A stretch of DNA of 64,000 nt from CAIWHR01 sp963724975 (GTDB lineage: Bacteria > Pseudomonadota > Gammaproteobacteria > Burkholderiales > Casimicrobiaceae): positions 496,001 to 560,000 of the forward strand of contig CAVRXB010000005.1 of assembly GCA_963724975.1 (NCBI GenBank), given 5' to 3'. Under the pieces are notes generated by a model that did no database searches, was not told the origin of the DNA, and was given only the letters and a program-made list of their open reading frames with translations. A program made the translations under genes and the position numbers. Below, piece after piece: positions 8,570 to 18,300 of the stretch (position 1 is its first letter; every line of letters begins with the position of its first letter).

Positions 8570-10378
8570 TCAATTTCGCGCCGGGACGTGACGCAAGAGC
8601 GATGCCGACTGGGCACGCGCATATTCGGGCGCGACGCGCGCATCGATGACAACAAGCCCGCCGGCGCGCACGTCTGCCACCGCTTGTGCGATGATCGCGG
8701 TCAGATCGTGGACAGTACGGACGGGACCGTAGCCTTTGGCGCCCTGCCCCTGCGCGAGTTGCGCAAGATCCATCGCGGGATCGCTCATCCGCAATCCGAT
8801 CCAGCGATTCTCTACCGGCCGCCCGCGCAGGCGCGCCATGCGCTCCTGGTGCAGCTCGTCGTTGAAGAACGATTCGTTGTTGGCAATGACGATCAATAGC
8901 GGCACGCGGTAGTGAACGCCGGTCCACAGCGCCGTTAAACCCATCAGATAATCGCCGTCGCCGAGCACCGCGACCGGCAGCCGGTCGCTGCCGGTATCGC
9001 GCAGCGCCAACGCCGCACCGACCGCCATGCCCGGGCCGGAACCGATGCCACCACCGCCATCGAAACCGATGTAGTCCTGCGGATGCGCGAAGCGGCAATA
9101 CTCGCCCGGCCAGCCGAGCGGCAGCCGGATGTACGAAGGCCTGTGCGGCGCGAGCGCTTGCGTCGTCACGCGCGCCAGGTCATCCAGCGCAAGCCGCACA
9201 TCGGCCGTCCATGTGGCCGGTGCAGGACCCGCGGGCGCCGGCTCTTCGGGATTTACGAACCACGGAGGAATTTCATCCGCAGAACGCGGGCCGAGCTCGT
9301 CGACAAGCGCAGCGACGAGCGTATCCGGGGGAACGAGGATCGAGAGATCCGTCGTGGGCAGCGCCTGATAGTCCGCGTTCCAACCGTTGTGAATGTATTG
9401 ATCCATCGAGCACTGGATCACCGTTGCGCGCGGCGCCTCCCCGCCGCAGGCTTGCATGAGCGTGCCGCCGAGGTCGATCCAGTCGAGGCTCAGGATCACG
9501 TCGGCATCGCGGACGAGTTGCGCCGCCGCGCCGGTCACGTACAAGCTGGGCGGGAAAGGATGGAGCGGATGCTGCGTCGGGAAGCTCGCGCCGGTCTTGA
9601 TGTCGGTGAGGACCATAGCGACCAGGCGTTCCGCGAGCGTGACGCGCCGCGCGAAATCGTGCTCGTCATTCGACACGCGGCCGATCATGATCAGCGAACG
9701 CCTGCCCGATGATAGCAAGCTCGCGGCTTCGCGCACCGTCTGCGGCGGCGCGATTCCCACCGTCGCGATGGCACAACGATCGAGCGCCGGCATCGGCACC
9801 GGCGCGGACAGGCGTTCTTCCTGCAACGCCGCGTCGAGCGTCACGTAGACAGGTCCCTGCGGCGGCGTCATCGCGATGCGACAAGCGCGCACGATCGCTT
9901 CCAGCGTTGCGGCGACCGAGCCCGGCTGATCGTCCCACTTGGTGTAGCCGCGCACGAGCGCGCCGAGGTCGCGCGAGGTATGAATCCAGTCGACCCACGG
10001 CCGGCGCTTGACGGCATCGACCGGGCCCACGGCGCCCAGCAGCAGGATCGGTATGCGGTCGCACCACGCGTTAAAGATCGCCATCGTCGCGTGCATGAGC
10101 CCGACGTTGGCGTGCAACGCAACCGCGAGCGGCTTGCCGGTGACGCGCGTGTACCCGTGCGCAAGCGCGACCGCGCTCTCCTCGTGTACGCACAGCAGGA
10201 GTTCCGGCCGGGCGTTGCCAAGGTAGTTGACGAGGCTGTCGTGCAGGCCGCGGAAACTCGCGCCGGGCGTGAGCGCGATGTACGGAATCTCAAGCGCGCG
10301 CAGAAGCTCTGCAATCGAATCGCTGCCCCAGCCGGCGGCGATCTCAACCTGCGGTGGGTCGCGGACCGTGTCGTTCAT
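8570..10378 (-). CDS. Thiamine diphosphate-dependent enzyme, 2-oxoacid decarboxylase/acetolactate synthase-like
   Basis: A 602-residue protein of the acetohydroxyacid synthase/benzoylformate decarboxylase superfamily. The N-terminal pyrimidine-binding domain carries the catalytic glutamate (VHEESAVALAHGYTR). A central domain follows, and then the C-terminal pyrophosphate domain with the metal motif GDGDYLM ending in ANN about 28 residues later. The start at 10378 (MNDTVRDPP) is chosen over an in-frame ATG 15 codons earlier. It is the first gene of the operon with the aldehyde dehydrogenase and the ABC importer. Decarboxylation of an imported or derived 2-oxoacid is the likely reaction; carboligation or oxalyl-CoA-type activity cannot be excluded. 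Confidence 0.82.
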   Translation of the reverse strand: MNDTVRDPPQVEIAAGWGSDSIAELLRALEIPYIALTPGASFRGLHDSLVNYLGNARPELLLCVHEESAVALAHGYTRVTGKPLAVALHANVGLMHATMAIFNAWCDRIPILLLGAVGPVDAVKRRPWVDWIHTSRDLGALVRGYTKWDDQPGSVAATLEAIVRACRIAMTPPQGPVYVTLDAALQEERLSAPVPMPALDRCAIATVGIAPPQTVREAASLLSSGRRSLIMIGRVSNDEHDFARRVTLAERLVAMVLTDIKTGASFPTQHPLHPFPPSLYVTGAAAQLVRDADVILSLDWIDLGGTLMQACGGEAPRATVIQCSMDQYIHNGWNADYQALPTTDLSILVPPDTLVAALVDELGPRSADEIPPWFVNPEEPAPAGPAPATWTADVRLALDDLARVTTQALAPHRPSYIRLPLGWPGEYCRFAHPQDYIGFDGGGGIGSGPGMAVGAALALRDTGSDRLPVAVLGDGDYLMGLTALWTGVHYRVPLLIVIANNESFFNDELHQERMARLRGRPVENRWIGLRMSDPAMDLAQLAQGQGAKGYGPVRTVHDLTAIIAQAVADVRAGGLVVIDARVAPEYARAQSASLLRHVPARN

Positions 10379-10467
10379 GCGCGCCTTGGAATCACCGGCA
10401 CGGAACTGTAGCGCATGCGGCAATGGGGGGCAATGCGCGGGCGGCAGGTCGCCCCCGTGCGGTATGC

Positions 10468-11055
10468 CTAACGCCGCGCGGCTTCGATGTCGATGTCGAG
10501 CTTGACCTCGTCGCCGACGTCGGGCACGAACCGCTTCATCCCGAAATCGGTGCGCTTGAAGGCGGTCCTAAACTCGCCCCCGCAGGTGAAGTGCTTGACG
10601 ATTCCGACGGCCACCTCCTTGCAGACGAATCGATCGACGGCGAGGCGCAGTGGCCGTTGCACGCCGTGCAGCCAGAGTGTGCCGTCGACCGCGGTCAGCC
10701 GGTCGCCCTCGAAGACGAATCGCTCACTGACAAAACGGACTTCGGGATTCGTTCCGGCGTCGAGAAACTGGTCCGAACGCAGAACACCGTCGCGTGTGCG
10801 ATCTCCGGTGTCGACGGAGTTGGCGTCGACGGTAACGACAACCTGCCCTGTCTTCGCGTCGGGATCGAACTGGACGGTCGCGGTAACCTTCTCAAAGCGG
10901 CCGTGCACATAAGAAATGTCGAAATGGCTGACGGCAAAATAGACGGACAGATGATCGGGATTGACGGCCCAATCGGCCGCGAACCCCCTCCCCTCGGACG
11001 CGAGGACGCACGCGCCGGCGAGCAACGAAGCGACGAGTCGAAGGCGTGGCAACAT
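10468..11055 (-). CDS. YceI family periplasmic lipid-binding protein
   Basis: A 195-residue protein with a signal peptide (MLPRLRLVASLLAGACVLAS, cleavage near GFAAD) and a complete YceI beta-barrel. It shows DWAVNPDHLSVYFAVSHF, the GRFEKVTATVQFD strand, VDANSVDTGDRTRD and FRTAFKRTDFGMKRFVPDVGDEV. YceI proteins bind polyprenoid or other hydrophobic ligands in the periplasm. The start at 11055 is set by the signal peptide; the frame itself is open far upstream through the antiporter gene as a shadow. It follows the Kef-type antiporter by about 50 bases on the same strand. Confidence 0.9.
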   Translation of the reverse strand: MLPRLRLVASLLAGACVLASEGRGFAADWAVNPDHLSVYFAVSHFDISYVHGRFEKVTATVQFDPDAKTGQVVVTVDANSVDTGDRTRDGVLRSDQFLDAGTNPEVRFVSERFVFEGDRLTAVDGTLWLHGVQRPLRLAVDRFVCKEVAVGIVKHFTCGGEFRTAFKRTDFGMKRFVPDVGDEVKLDIDIEAARR

Positions 11056-11108
11056 GAGGTGTCGATGCCAACAGTGCTCTCGCACGCCGCATTCCCTCGA
11101 GGACATGG

Positions 11109-12905
11109 CTAAGGCATCCCTTCCTGCACGGTCGCGAGTTGCTCCCGTTCCTTCACGTCGGATTCGAACAGCTCCTGCAACTGCGCCGCAGCCTGAGCGG
11201 CGGTCTGGATCAGCTGCTCCTCGTCCTGGCGCACCGCGTATTGCACTTCGAGCTGCTCGAGGTCGTGCTTCGTGAAAAGGTCGACCGCGCGCGCCGCCCG
11301 CGCTGGATCGAAGCCCAGCGTCTCCAGGGCCTGGCGCGCGGTTTCGAGGCTCGAACGGAACGTGTCCCGCTCGCCTTTGATATCGAGGTCGCGCAGCCGG
11401 TAATAATGCACGCGATTGCGCGCGCGGGCGAGGATCGGCAGATCCGGATAATGCCGGCGCACGAGCGCCGCCGTCTTCATCGATGCCTCGACGTCGTCGA
11501 TCGCCAGCACGAAAAGCTTCGCGTCGCGCGCCTTGGCTGATTCGAGCAGCTCGAGGCGGGACGCGTCTCCGTAGTACACCATGTTGCCGAACTTGCGCAC
11601 GAAATCGACTTGCTGGTAGCTCACTTCGATCGCGGTGAACGGAATGCCCGCCATGCGCAAAACACGCGAGACGATCTGGCCGTAGCGTCCATAACCCGCG
11701 ATGATCACCGGGTTGCCGGGACCATCGATGAGATCGAATTCGGGCGGCTGTCTGCGCGCAAGCCAACGTTCCAGAAACCTCTCGTGCGCGACGAACGTGA
11801 GCGGCGCCAGCAGCATCGAAATCGTCACCGCCAGCACGAGGAACTGCGACGTCTCCGCCGCAAGAATGCCCGCGACCTGCGCGGCGGTGAACAGCACGAA
11901 CGCGAATTCGCCACCCTGCGAAAGCAACCCGGCGATGCGCTGCGCGTCGGCGTTGTCCTCCCTCGCGACGCGCATGATGCCGTACAGCAGCAACGCCTTG
12001 AACGCCATCATCCCGACCGCGATGCCAAGCACGGCAAATGGATGCGCCCGGAACAGCGCGAGATTGGCGCTCATCCCCACCGCCATGAAAAAAAGGCCGA
12101 GCAGCAAACCCTTGAACGGCTCGACGTCGGCTTCGAGCTCGTGGCGGAATTCCGAGTCGGCAAGCAGGACGCCCGCGAGGAACGCACCCAGCGACATCGA
12201 CAGCCCGATCGCCTCCATCAACAATGCGGCGCCAATGACGACCAGCAGTGCCGCGGCCGTGAATACTTCGCGGCCGCCGAAGCGTGCAATCAGCTTCAGC
12301 GCCGGACGGATCAGCACGCGGCTCACGACAATCACGAGCACGATCGCCGCGCCGCCTTTCGCTGCCAGCATCCAGCCGCTTTCCATGCCCGTCTTCTCGG
12401 GCGCCAAGATCGGCAGCAGCGCGATCAGCGGAATCACCGCCAGATCCTGGAACAGAAGGATCGCAAACGCGCGGCGTCCGCTCGGGCTCGACAGCTCGCC
12501 GCGTTCGCCGAGCCACGCGAGCACGATGGCGGTCGATGACATGGCGAGCCCGAAGCCGATGACGACCGCCGCCTGCCACGAGAAGTCAAACCAATGCGCC
12601 ATGCCGGTCAGCGCGAGCCCGGTGACCAGCACCTGGGCGCCGCCCAATCCGAATACCGGTTGCCGGAGCGCCCAAAGCCTCGACGGCTCGAGCTCCAATC
12701 CGACCAGGAACAGGAGGAGCACGACGCCCAGTTCGGCGAAATTCAGCGTCTCCTGGGCTTCACCGATCAGGCCAAGCCCCCACGGGCCAATGATGGCGCC
12801 CGCGGCAAGGTAGCCGAGCACGGCGCCGAGCTTCAGACGCTGGAACAAAGGAACGACGACGACGGCCGTCATCAGGAAAATCGCGGCATGTCCCATGAGC
12901 TCCAT
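11109..12905 (-). CDS. CPA2 (Kef-type) monovalent cation:proton antiporter with TrkA-N domain
   Basis: A 598-residue inner-membrane protein. Residues 1-380 form about twelve membrane segments of the Na+/H+ exchanger fold (LGYLAAGAIIGPWGLGL, VGLELEPSRLWALR, SSTAIVLAWL, LFQDLAVIPLIALLP). Residues about 400-520 form a cytoplasmic Rossmann TrkA-N domain beginning NPVIIAGYGRYGQIVSRVL. Length and order match KefB/KefC. Potassium efflux in exchange for protons, gated by nucleotide or glutathione adducts, is the family role. No KefF/KefG partner lies beside it, so glutathione gating is not supported by context. Confidence 0.88.
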   Translation of the reverse strand: MELMGHAAIFLMTAVVVVPLFQRLKLGAVLGYLAAGAIIGPWGLGLIGEAQETLNFAELGVVLLLFLVGLELEPSRLWALRQPVFGLGGAQVLVTGLALTGMAHWFDFSWQAAVVIGFGLAMSSTAIVLAWLGERGELSSPSGRRAFAILLFQDLAVIPLIALLPILAPEKTGMESGWMLAAKGGAAIVLVIVVSRVLIRPALKLIARFGGREVFTAAALLVVIGAALLMEAIGLSMSLGAFLAGVLLADSEFRHELEADVEPFKGLLLGLFFMAVGMSANLALFRAHPFAVLGIAVGMMAFKALLLYGIMRVAREDNADAQRIAGLLSQGGEFAFVLFTAAQVAGILAAETSQFLVLAVTISMLLAPLTFVAHERFLERWLARRQPPEFDLIDGPGNPVIIAGYGRYGQIVSRVLRMAGIPFTAIEVSYQQVDFVRKFGNMVYYGDASRLELLESAKARDAKLFVLAIDDVEASMKTAALVRRHYPDLPILARARNRVHYYRLRDLDIKGERDTFRSSLETARQALETLGFDPARAARAVDLFTKHDLEQLEVQYAVRQDEEQLIQTAAQAAAQLQELFESDVKEREQLATVQEGMP

Positions 12906-13013
12906 GGCAGTCTCTTCGCGGGTTGGTTCGCGGAATGATGTTATCGACGGCTGACGCTAACCGGCGAGATAAGCAGTCACTGCCCGGTTGGATGCAGTCC
13001 CCGTGCGCGTTGA

Positions 13014-14504
13014 TTACCCTGCAAGCCACGTCGCGAGATCCTGCTTCAGCTTCTTCATGTCGGCCTCGCGCGTGTACATCATGTGGCCGGCATCGAAATA
13101 GTGGTGCTGGACGCGCGTCAGCACGTCGGGCGGCGCGTCGAGCTGCGCGAGCGACCAGTCGGTTGCGCTGTACGGCGTCCCGAGATCGTAGTGGCCGCTG
13201 GCGACGAGGACACGCAGGTGCGGATTGCGCCGAAGCGCGCGCGACAGATCCGGACTCGTGCAGGCGTAGCTGTTGCCTTTGTCTTCGCCGCGATTCCAGT
13301 TCCATTGCTTGTGCGCGTCCATCGAGAGCACTTCGTAGCGCGCCGCTGATTCCACACCCAGCGTCTCGCTCATGTAGGCATGCGCGGCCATCGTGTAGGG
13401 CGCTACTATCGCCTCGATCCCGGGATCGAATTCCCACTCGCGCGTCCGGCTCGCAGCCATCGGGCCCGTCACGCGCGCATCGAGGCGGCCGACGATCTGC
13501 CCCTGGTCGCGCAGGAGCTCGAAGAAGAACGTGTTGTCGCTGATGCGAAGGTTTTTTTCGTCGACAAGCGCGGGAGCTAGACCGGTGAGCTGCGCCACGC
13601 GGTTCGCGATGCGACGCCGCGCATCCTTCGACAAGCGCGCGCCGGCGTGAAGAGCGCCTAGATACTCGTCGGCGACGAATGCCTCGGCCGCCTTGCGGGC
13701 CGCCGCCGGCGACTCGGCGGCCGCCCCTTTGAGCTTGCCGTGAAATTGCGCGACGCACGCGAAGCCGGGAAGGAACAGCGCGTACGGAAGATCGTTACGC
13801 GGCGCAAAGATGAGGCTTTGCAGATCCATCGCGCACGACACGAGAATAAGGCCCGATAGCGCAATACCCGCTTCCTGCAGCTTGTCCGCGAGCGCTGCGC
13901 CCCGCGTCGTCCCGTAGCTCTCGCCGACGAGGTAGAGTGGCGAGCCCCACCGCCGGTGCCTGCCGAGCCACACGCGAATGCACTCGACGAGCGCTTCGAC
14001 GTCCCCGTCCACACTCAGCATCTTCTTGCGCGCTTCCTCGCTGCCGGTGATCGAGAAACCGGTGTGCGGCGGATCAACGAACACGAGGTCGAAATGATCG
14101 AACCAGGATTCGGGATTGTCGGTGACCGTATAGGGCGCCGGTGGCATCGTGCCGTCTTCGCGAGTGACGACATGCTTGGGTCCGACGGCGCCCAGATGCA
14201 GCCAGATCGATGCCGAGCCGGGGCCGCCGTTGAAGACAAAACAAACGGGGCGCGTCTTGGCGTCGGCGTCATCGAGAAAATACGACGTCGTGAACACGGC
14301 GGCTTCGGGCTCGCCGCGCTTTTCGTCGATACCGCCCGCCGTCACCGGCACAAAGGCGGCGATCGCGCTGTACTTCATCGTCCGTCCGTTCAGCTTGATC
14401 GTCGACGCGCTCTTGCTGGGCGCTGTGGCGAGCAGGGCTTCGAGCTTTTGGCGCAGTTTCTTTTTTGCTTTTGCGGTCGCGGGGGCAGGCGTGGGTTCGC
14501 TCAT
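13014..14504 (-). CDS. S10 family serine carboxypeptidase
   Basis: A 496-residue alpha/beta-hydrolase of peptidase family S10. Visible are the substrate-binding FNGGPGSASIWLHL, the nucleophile elbow VGESYGTTRG, and the late aspartate and histidine regions (VASGHYDLGTP, FDAGHMMY). The start at 14504 (MSEPTPAPATAKAKKKL) follows the family boundary; an upstream extension exists in frame but looks non-coding. The N-terminus is Lys/Ala-rich with no clear signal peptide, so location is uncertain. The family trims C-terminal residues of peptides at acidic pH. It is divergent from the HiPIP region. Confidence 0.87.
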   Translation of the reverse strand: MSEPTPAPATAKAKKKLRQKLEALLATAPSKSASTIKLNGRTMKYSAIAAFVPVTAGGIDEKRGEPEAAVFTTSYFLDDADAKTRPVCFVFNGGPGSASIWLHLGAVGPKHVVTREDGTMPPAPYTVTDNPESWFDHFDLVFVDPPHTGFSITGSEEARKKMLSVDGDVEALVECIRVWLGRHRRWGSPLYLVGESYGTTRGAALADKLQEAGIALSGLILVSCAMDLQSLIFAPRNDLPYALFLPGFACVAQFHGKLKGAAAESPAAARKAAEAFVADEYLGALHAGARLSKDARRRIANRVAQLTGLAPALVDEKNLRISDNTFFFELLRDQGQIVGRLDARVTGPMAASRTREWEFDPGIEAIVAPYTMAAHAYMSETLGVESAARYEVLSMDAHKQWNWNRGEDKGNSYACTSPDLSRALRRNPHLRVLVASGHYDLGTPYSATDWSLAQLDAPPDVLTRVQHHYFDAGHMMYTREADMKKLKQDLATWLAG

Positions 14505-14588
14505 GGATGTGGATTCGGGAGTGAAAGAGATGAGTGCAAATCGGCGGCCCGCTAATTTACACTGATCCCGCCGTCGGCACCTGCCTGC

Positions 14589-14813
14589 TTGGGGCAGCGC
14601 CTTCGAGTGGGCGACAATCCCGAATCCGCGCACGCCTACGCCAACGAGCGCGTGCTGACGGCGCTGCGCCAACGGCTCGCGCTTCCGGGCGGCGCGCCGC
14701 TGGACTCGATCGACATCTCAACCCTGCAGGCCGCGGCAGCCGAGGAATTGCGCGCGGACTCGCGCCGGCGTGCAGAATCGGCATCCACGCCTCCCGCGCG
14801 CCCGGTGTTGTAA
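14589..14813 (+). CDS. Small hypothetical protein upstream of HiPIP
   Basis: A 74-codon frame from a TTG, or from the GTG at 14607 (VGDNPESAHAYANERV). The composition looks protein-like: an amphipathic helix rich in Ala, Leu, Arg and Glu, and ordinary codon usage for the window. It lies 44 bases before the HiPIP gene on the same strand. No domain is recognised and no good ribosome-binding site is seen. It may be real, the remnant of a longer gene, or chance. Confidence 0.3.
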   Translation: MGQRLRVGDNPESAHAYANERVLTALRQRLALPGGAPLDSIDISTLQAAAAEELRADSRRRAESASTPPARPVL

Positions 14814-14857
14814 TATTCACAGCAGCGCCGGACACGTCCACCGATGAAGGAGGCAAC

Positions 14858-15166
14858 ATGACCACTCGTCGACAGTTCGTCCTCACCGCCGTCCCAGCCA
14901 CTGCACTGCTGCTGGGCGCCCGCGCCGCGTCGGCACAGGCTGCGAAGCTCGAGGAATCCGACCCCGCCGCGGCTGCGCTTGGCTATAAGATGGACGCGAC
15001 CAAGGTCGATGCCAAGAAATTCCCGACCTGGGCTGCCGGACACCTTTGCTCGAATTGCCAGCTCTACAGCGGCAAGGCCAACGACGCCATGGGTCCTTGC
15101 GCGGCATTTGGCGGCAAGCTGGTCTCTGCCAAAGGCTGGTGCTCCGCCTGGGCGAAGAAGGCGTAG
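14858..15166 (+). CDS. High-potential iron-sulfur protein (HiPIP)
   Basis: A 102-residue protein with a strong AAGGAGGCAAC ribosome-binding site. It begins with a twin-arginine signal (MTTRRQFVLTAVPATALLLG, cleavage after ASA), as expected for a cofactor loaded in the cytoplasm. The mature domain has the four cluster cysteines in the HiPIP pattern CSNCQLY, then MGPCAAF and KGWCSAW near the C-terminus. HiPIPs are periplasmic one-electron carriers with a [4Fe-4S]3+/2+ cluster, donating to photosynthetic reaction centres or terminal oxidases; no such partner is visible here. A GC-rich hairpin without a T-run follows the stop codon. Confidence 0.93.
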   Translation: MTTRRQFVLTAVPATALLLGARAASAQAAKLEESDPAAAALGYKMDATKVDAKKFPTWAAGHLCSNCQLYSGKANDAMGPCAAFGGKLVSAKGWCSAWAKKA

Positions 15167-15306
15167 TTTTGCGCCGCCGCGCTTCATCGCGGGCGGCGTG
15201 TGCAAACGCGACGTGACCACAGCTCCGTACGCGGATTCGGGCGCGCCGGGGATGGCCGTCGCCGAGCAATCTTGAACGGATCGAGTACACAAGGGCCGTA
15301 AGTCGC

Positions 15307-18300
15307 ATGGCCGTAACGCGGAAACCTCCGAAGTCACGGCGTGCGGTAGCGACCGCGAAACCGGCACGGGCGCCAGTCAAGCCGGCCTCCAAGCGCGCGA
15401 AGGCGACGCGCCGCCCGCCGACGCCGGCAAAAAAAAAGCGTAGGAAGCCCGCGCGCACTCCCGCGAAGGCAGGCGCTCGGGCGGCAAAGCAAGCGGCGCA
15501 CGAACCGAAGCCACGACGCCCGCGCGCGCCGATCGAGCAGCTCACGGCGGAAGTCGCGATCGTCAGCAGCATCCAGCGCGGCATCGCGCAAAAGCTCGAG
15601 TTCCAGGCGATCGTCGATCTCGTGGGCGACAAGCTGCGCGAAGTTTTCAAGACGGGCGACATGGGAATTCGCTGGTATGACCCCAAGACGAATCTCGCCT
15701 ACTACCTGTACGAATACGAGCACGGCAAGCGCCTTGACTATCCACCGATGCCCCCACAGCCGGGCGGCACGTTTTCGAAGATGGTTGAATCCCGCCAGCC
15801 GGTTATCCTCCGTACCCGCGCCGAGGCCGACGCTTCCGGGTTCGTTACGCTGGGCGATCCGAGCCTTTCGTCGGTATATGCCCCGATCATCGGGAGCGAT
15901 CGCGTGCTCGGACAGATCGCGCTCTACAACTATGAGCGCGAGAATGCGTACGGCGAATTCGAGGTCCGCCTGCTATGCACGGTGGGTGCGAGCATGGGAG
16001 TCGCGCTCGAGAACGCGCGCCTATTCGACGAGGCGCAGCGTCTCCTCAAGGAAACCGAGCAGCGCGCAGCTGAATTGGCGGTGATCAATAGCATCCAGGA
16101 GGGGATGGCGGCCGAGCTCGACTTTCAGGCCATCGTGGACCTGGTCGGCGACAAGCTGCGCGAGGTCTTCAACACTGCCAATCTAGGAATCCGCTGGTAC
16201 GATCCGAAGACTAACCTGAATCACTTTCTGTACGAGTACGAGCACGGCGTGCGGCTAAGTCAACCACCGCTGGAACCATCGCCAGCGGCTCTGAAGCTCA
16301 TACAGACGCGTCATCCGATCGTCGTGCATAATCGTGCCGAGTACGCGGCCCTTGGTTTTCTGACCACGCCGGGTACCGATCAAAGCCTATCGTCGATCGC
16401 GGTCCCGATCGTCGGCAGCGATCGCGCTCTCGGTTCCGTCGTCATCGAAAACTACGAGCGCGAGAATGCCTTTGGCGAGTCGGAACTTCGGTCTGCTCAC
16501 GACCGTCGCCGCGAGCATGGGCGTCGCACTGGAGAATGCGCGTCTCTTCGACGAGACGCAGCGTCTGCTGAAGGAAACCGAGCAGCGCAATGCCGAGCTC
16601 GCGATCATCAACAGCGTCCAGCATGCGCTCGCTGCCGAGCTGAGTCTTCAGGGCATTTACGACGCGGTCGGCGACAAGATCCGCGAGATCTTTCACGAAG
16701 CAGACATCGGCATCCGCATCTATGATCCGGACACTGATCTGATTCACTTTCCCTATTTTTTCAAGAATGGGGAGCGGTTAGCCATCCCGCCGCAGCTCAT
16801 GGGCGCCTCGGGAATCACCGCCCACGTGCTCCGCACGCGCGAGGTGCTCGTGATCAACGAGGACATGGCGGATGCGATCGTGGAGTTTGGTTCGCACGTT
16901 CTCGGCCCCGCGCTCGAGAAATCGAGCATCTTTGTTCCGCTGATCGCCGGTGATCGCGTGCACGGCGTCCTGAACCTGCTCGATATGCGACGCGAGCACG
17001 CGTTCAGCGATTCTGACGTCCGCCTCCTGCAGACCCTCGCCAACGCGATGGGTGCGGCGCTGGAGAATGCACGGCTATTCGACGAAACGCAGCGGCTTTT
17101 GAAGGAAACCGAGCAGCGCAATGCCGAGCTCGCGATCATCAACAGCGTACAGGCCGCGCTCGCCGCCGAGCTCAACATCCAGGGCATCTACGACGCGGTC
17201 GGCGACAAGATCCGTGACATTTTTCACAACACGGACATGTCGATTCGCATCTACGACTCGGAGACAGACCTCATCCACTTTCCGTACACGTACGAAAATG
17301 GAAGCCGGATCACGATCGAGAGCATACGACCGCCGGAAGGCGGCTTCGGCCCGCACGTGCTGCGCACACGCGAGACGCTCGTCATTAACGAGAAGATGGA
17401 AGAGGCGATGGCCCGGTACCGGTCGTACACGCATCCCGGTACCCAGACCCCGAAGTCTGCAGTCTATGTACCGCTCGTCATCGGCGATCAGTCGCGTGGC
17501 GTCATCAACTTGATGGACATGACGCGCGAGAACGCGTTCAGCGAATCAGACGTGCGCCTCCTTCAGACACTCGCCAATTCGATGAGTGTCGCGCTCGAGA
17601 ACGCGCGGCTCTTTGACGAGACGCAGCGTCTGTTCAAGCAAAGCGAGCAGCGCGCGGCGGAGCTGGCGATCATCAACAGTGTCCAGGAAGGGTTGGCCGC
17701 GCGGCTCGATTTCCAGGCCATCATCGATCTGGTTGGCGACAAGGTCGCCGAGATTTTCGGCACGCGCACCATGGGCATGGCACTCCACGACAACGCGACC
17801 AATCTGGTCACCATGCCGTACTACCTCGAGCACGGTAAGCGGTTTCCGGTCGAGCCGTTATCCGTCTCGGAGTCGGTCTGGCCGGGGAGGTCATACGCAC
17901 CGCGAGCCGTTGGTCATCAATGAGGACTTCAAAGGCGCGCGGCGCGGCTCGGCTCGAAGCAAGTCGGGGACCCGGCCAGCGAGGACATGATCAAAGCATC
18001 TCGGCGTGCCGATCCTGAAGGACGACGAGGCGGTCGGCGTTATCGAGTCTATGGCCCGCAAGCGAGACGCGTTCGGCGAGTCGGACGTGCGCCTGCTGCA
18101 CACCCTTGCCAACGCGATGAGCGTTGCGCTGGAGAACGCGCGCCTGTTCGACGAGACGCAGCGTCTGTTCAAGGAGAGCGAGCAGCGCGCGGCCGAACTG
18201 GCCATCATCAACAGCGTGCAGGAAGCGCTCGCCGCCGAACTCAATATCCAGGGTATCTACGATGCGGTCGGCGACCAGATCCGCGAGATCTTTCACCAGG

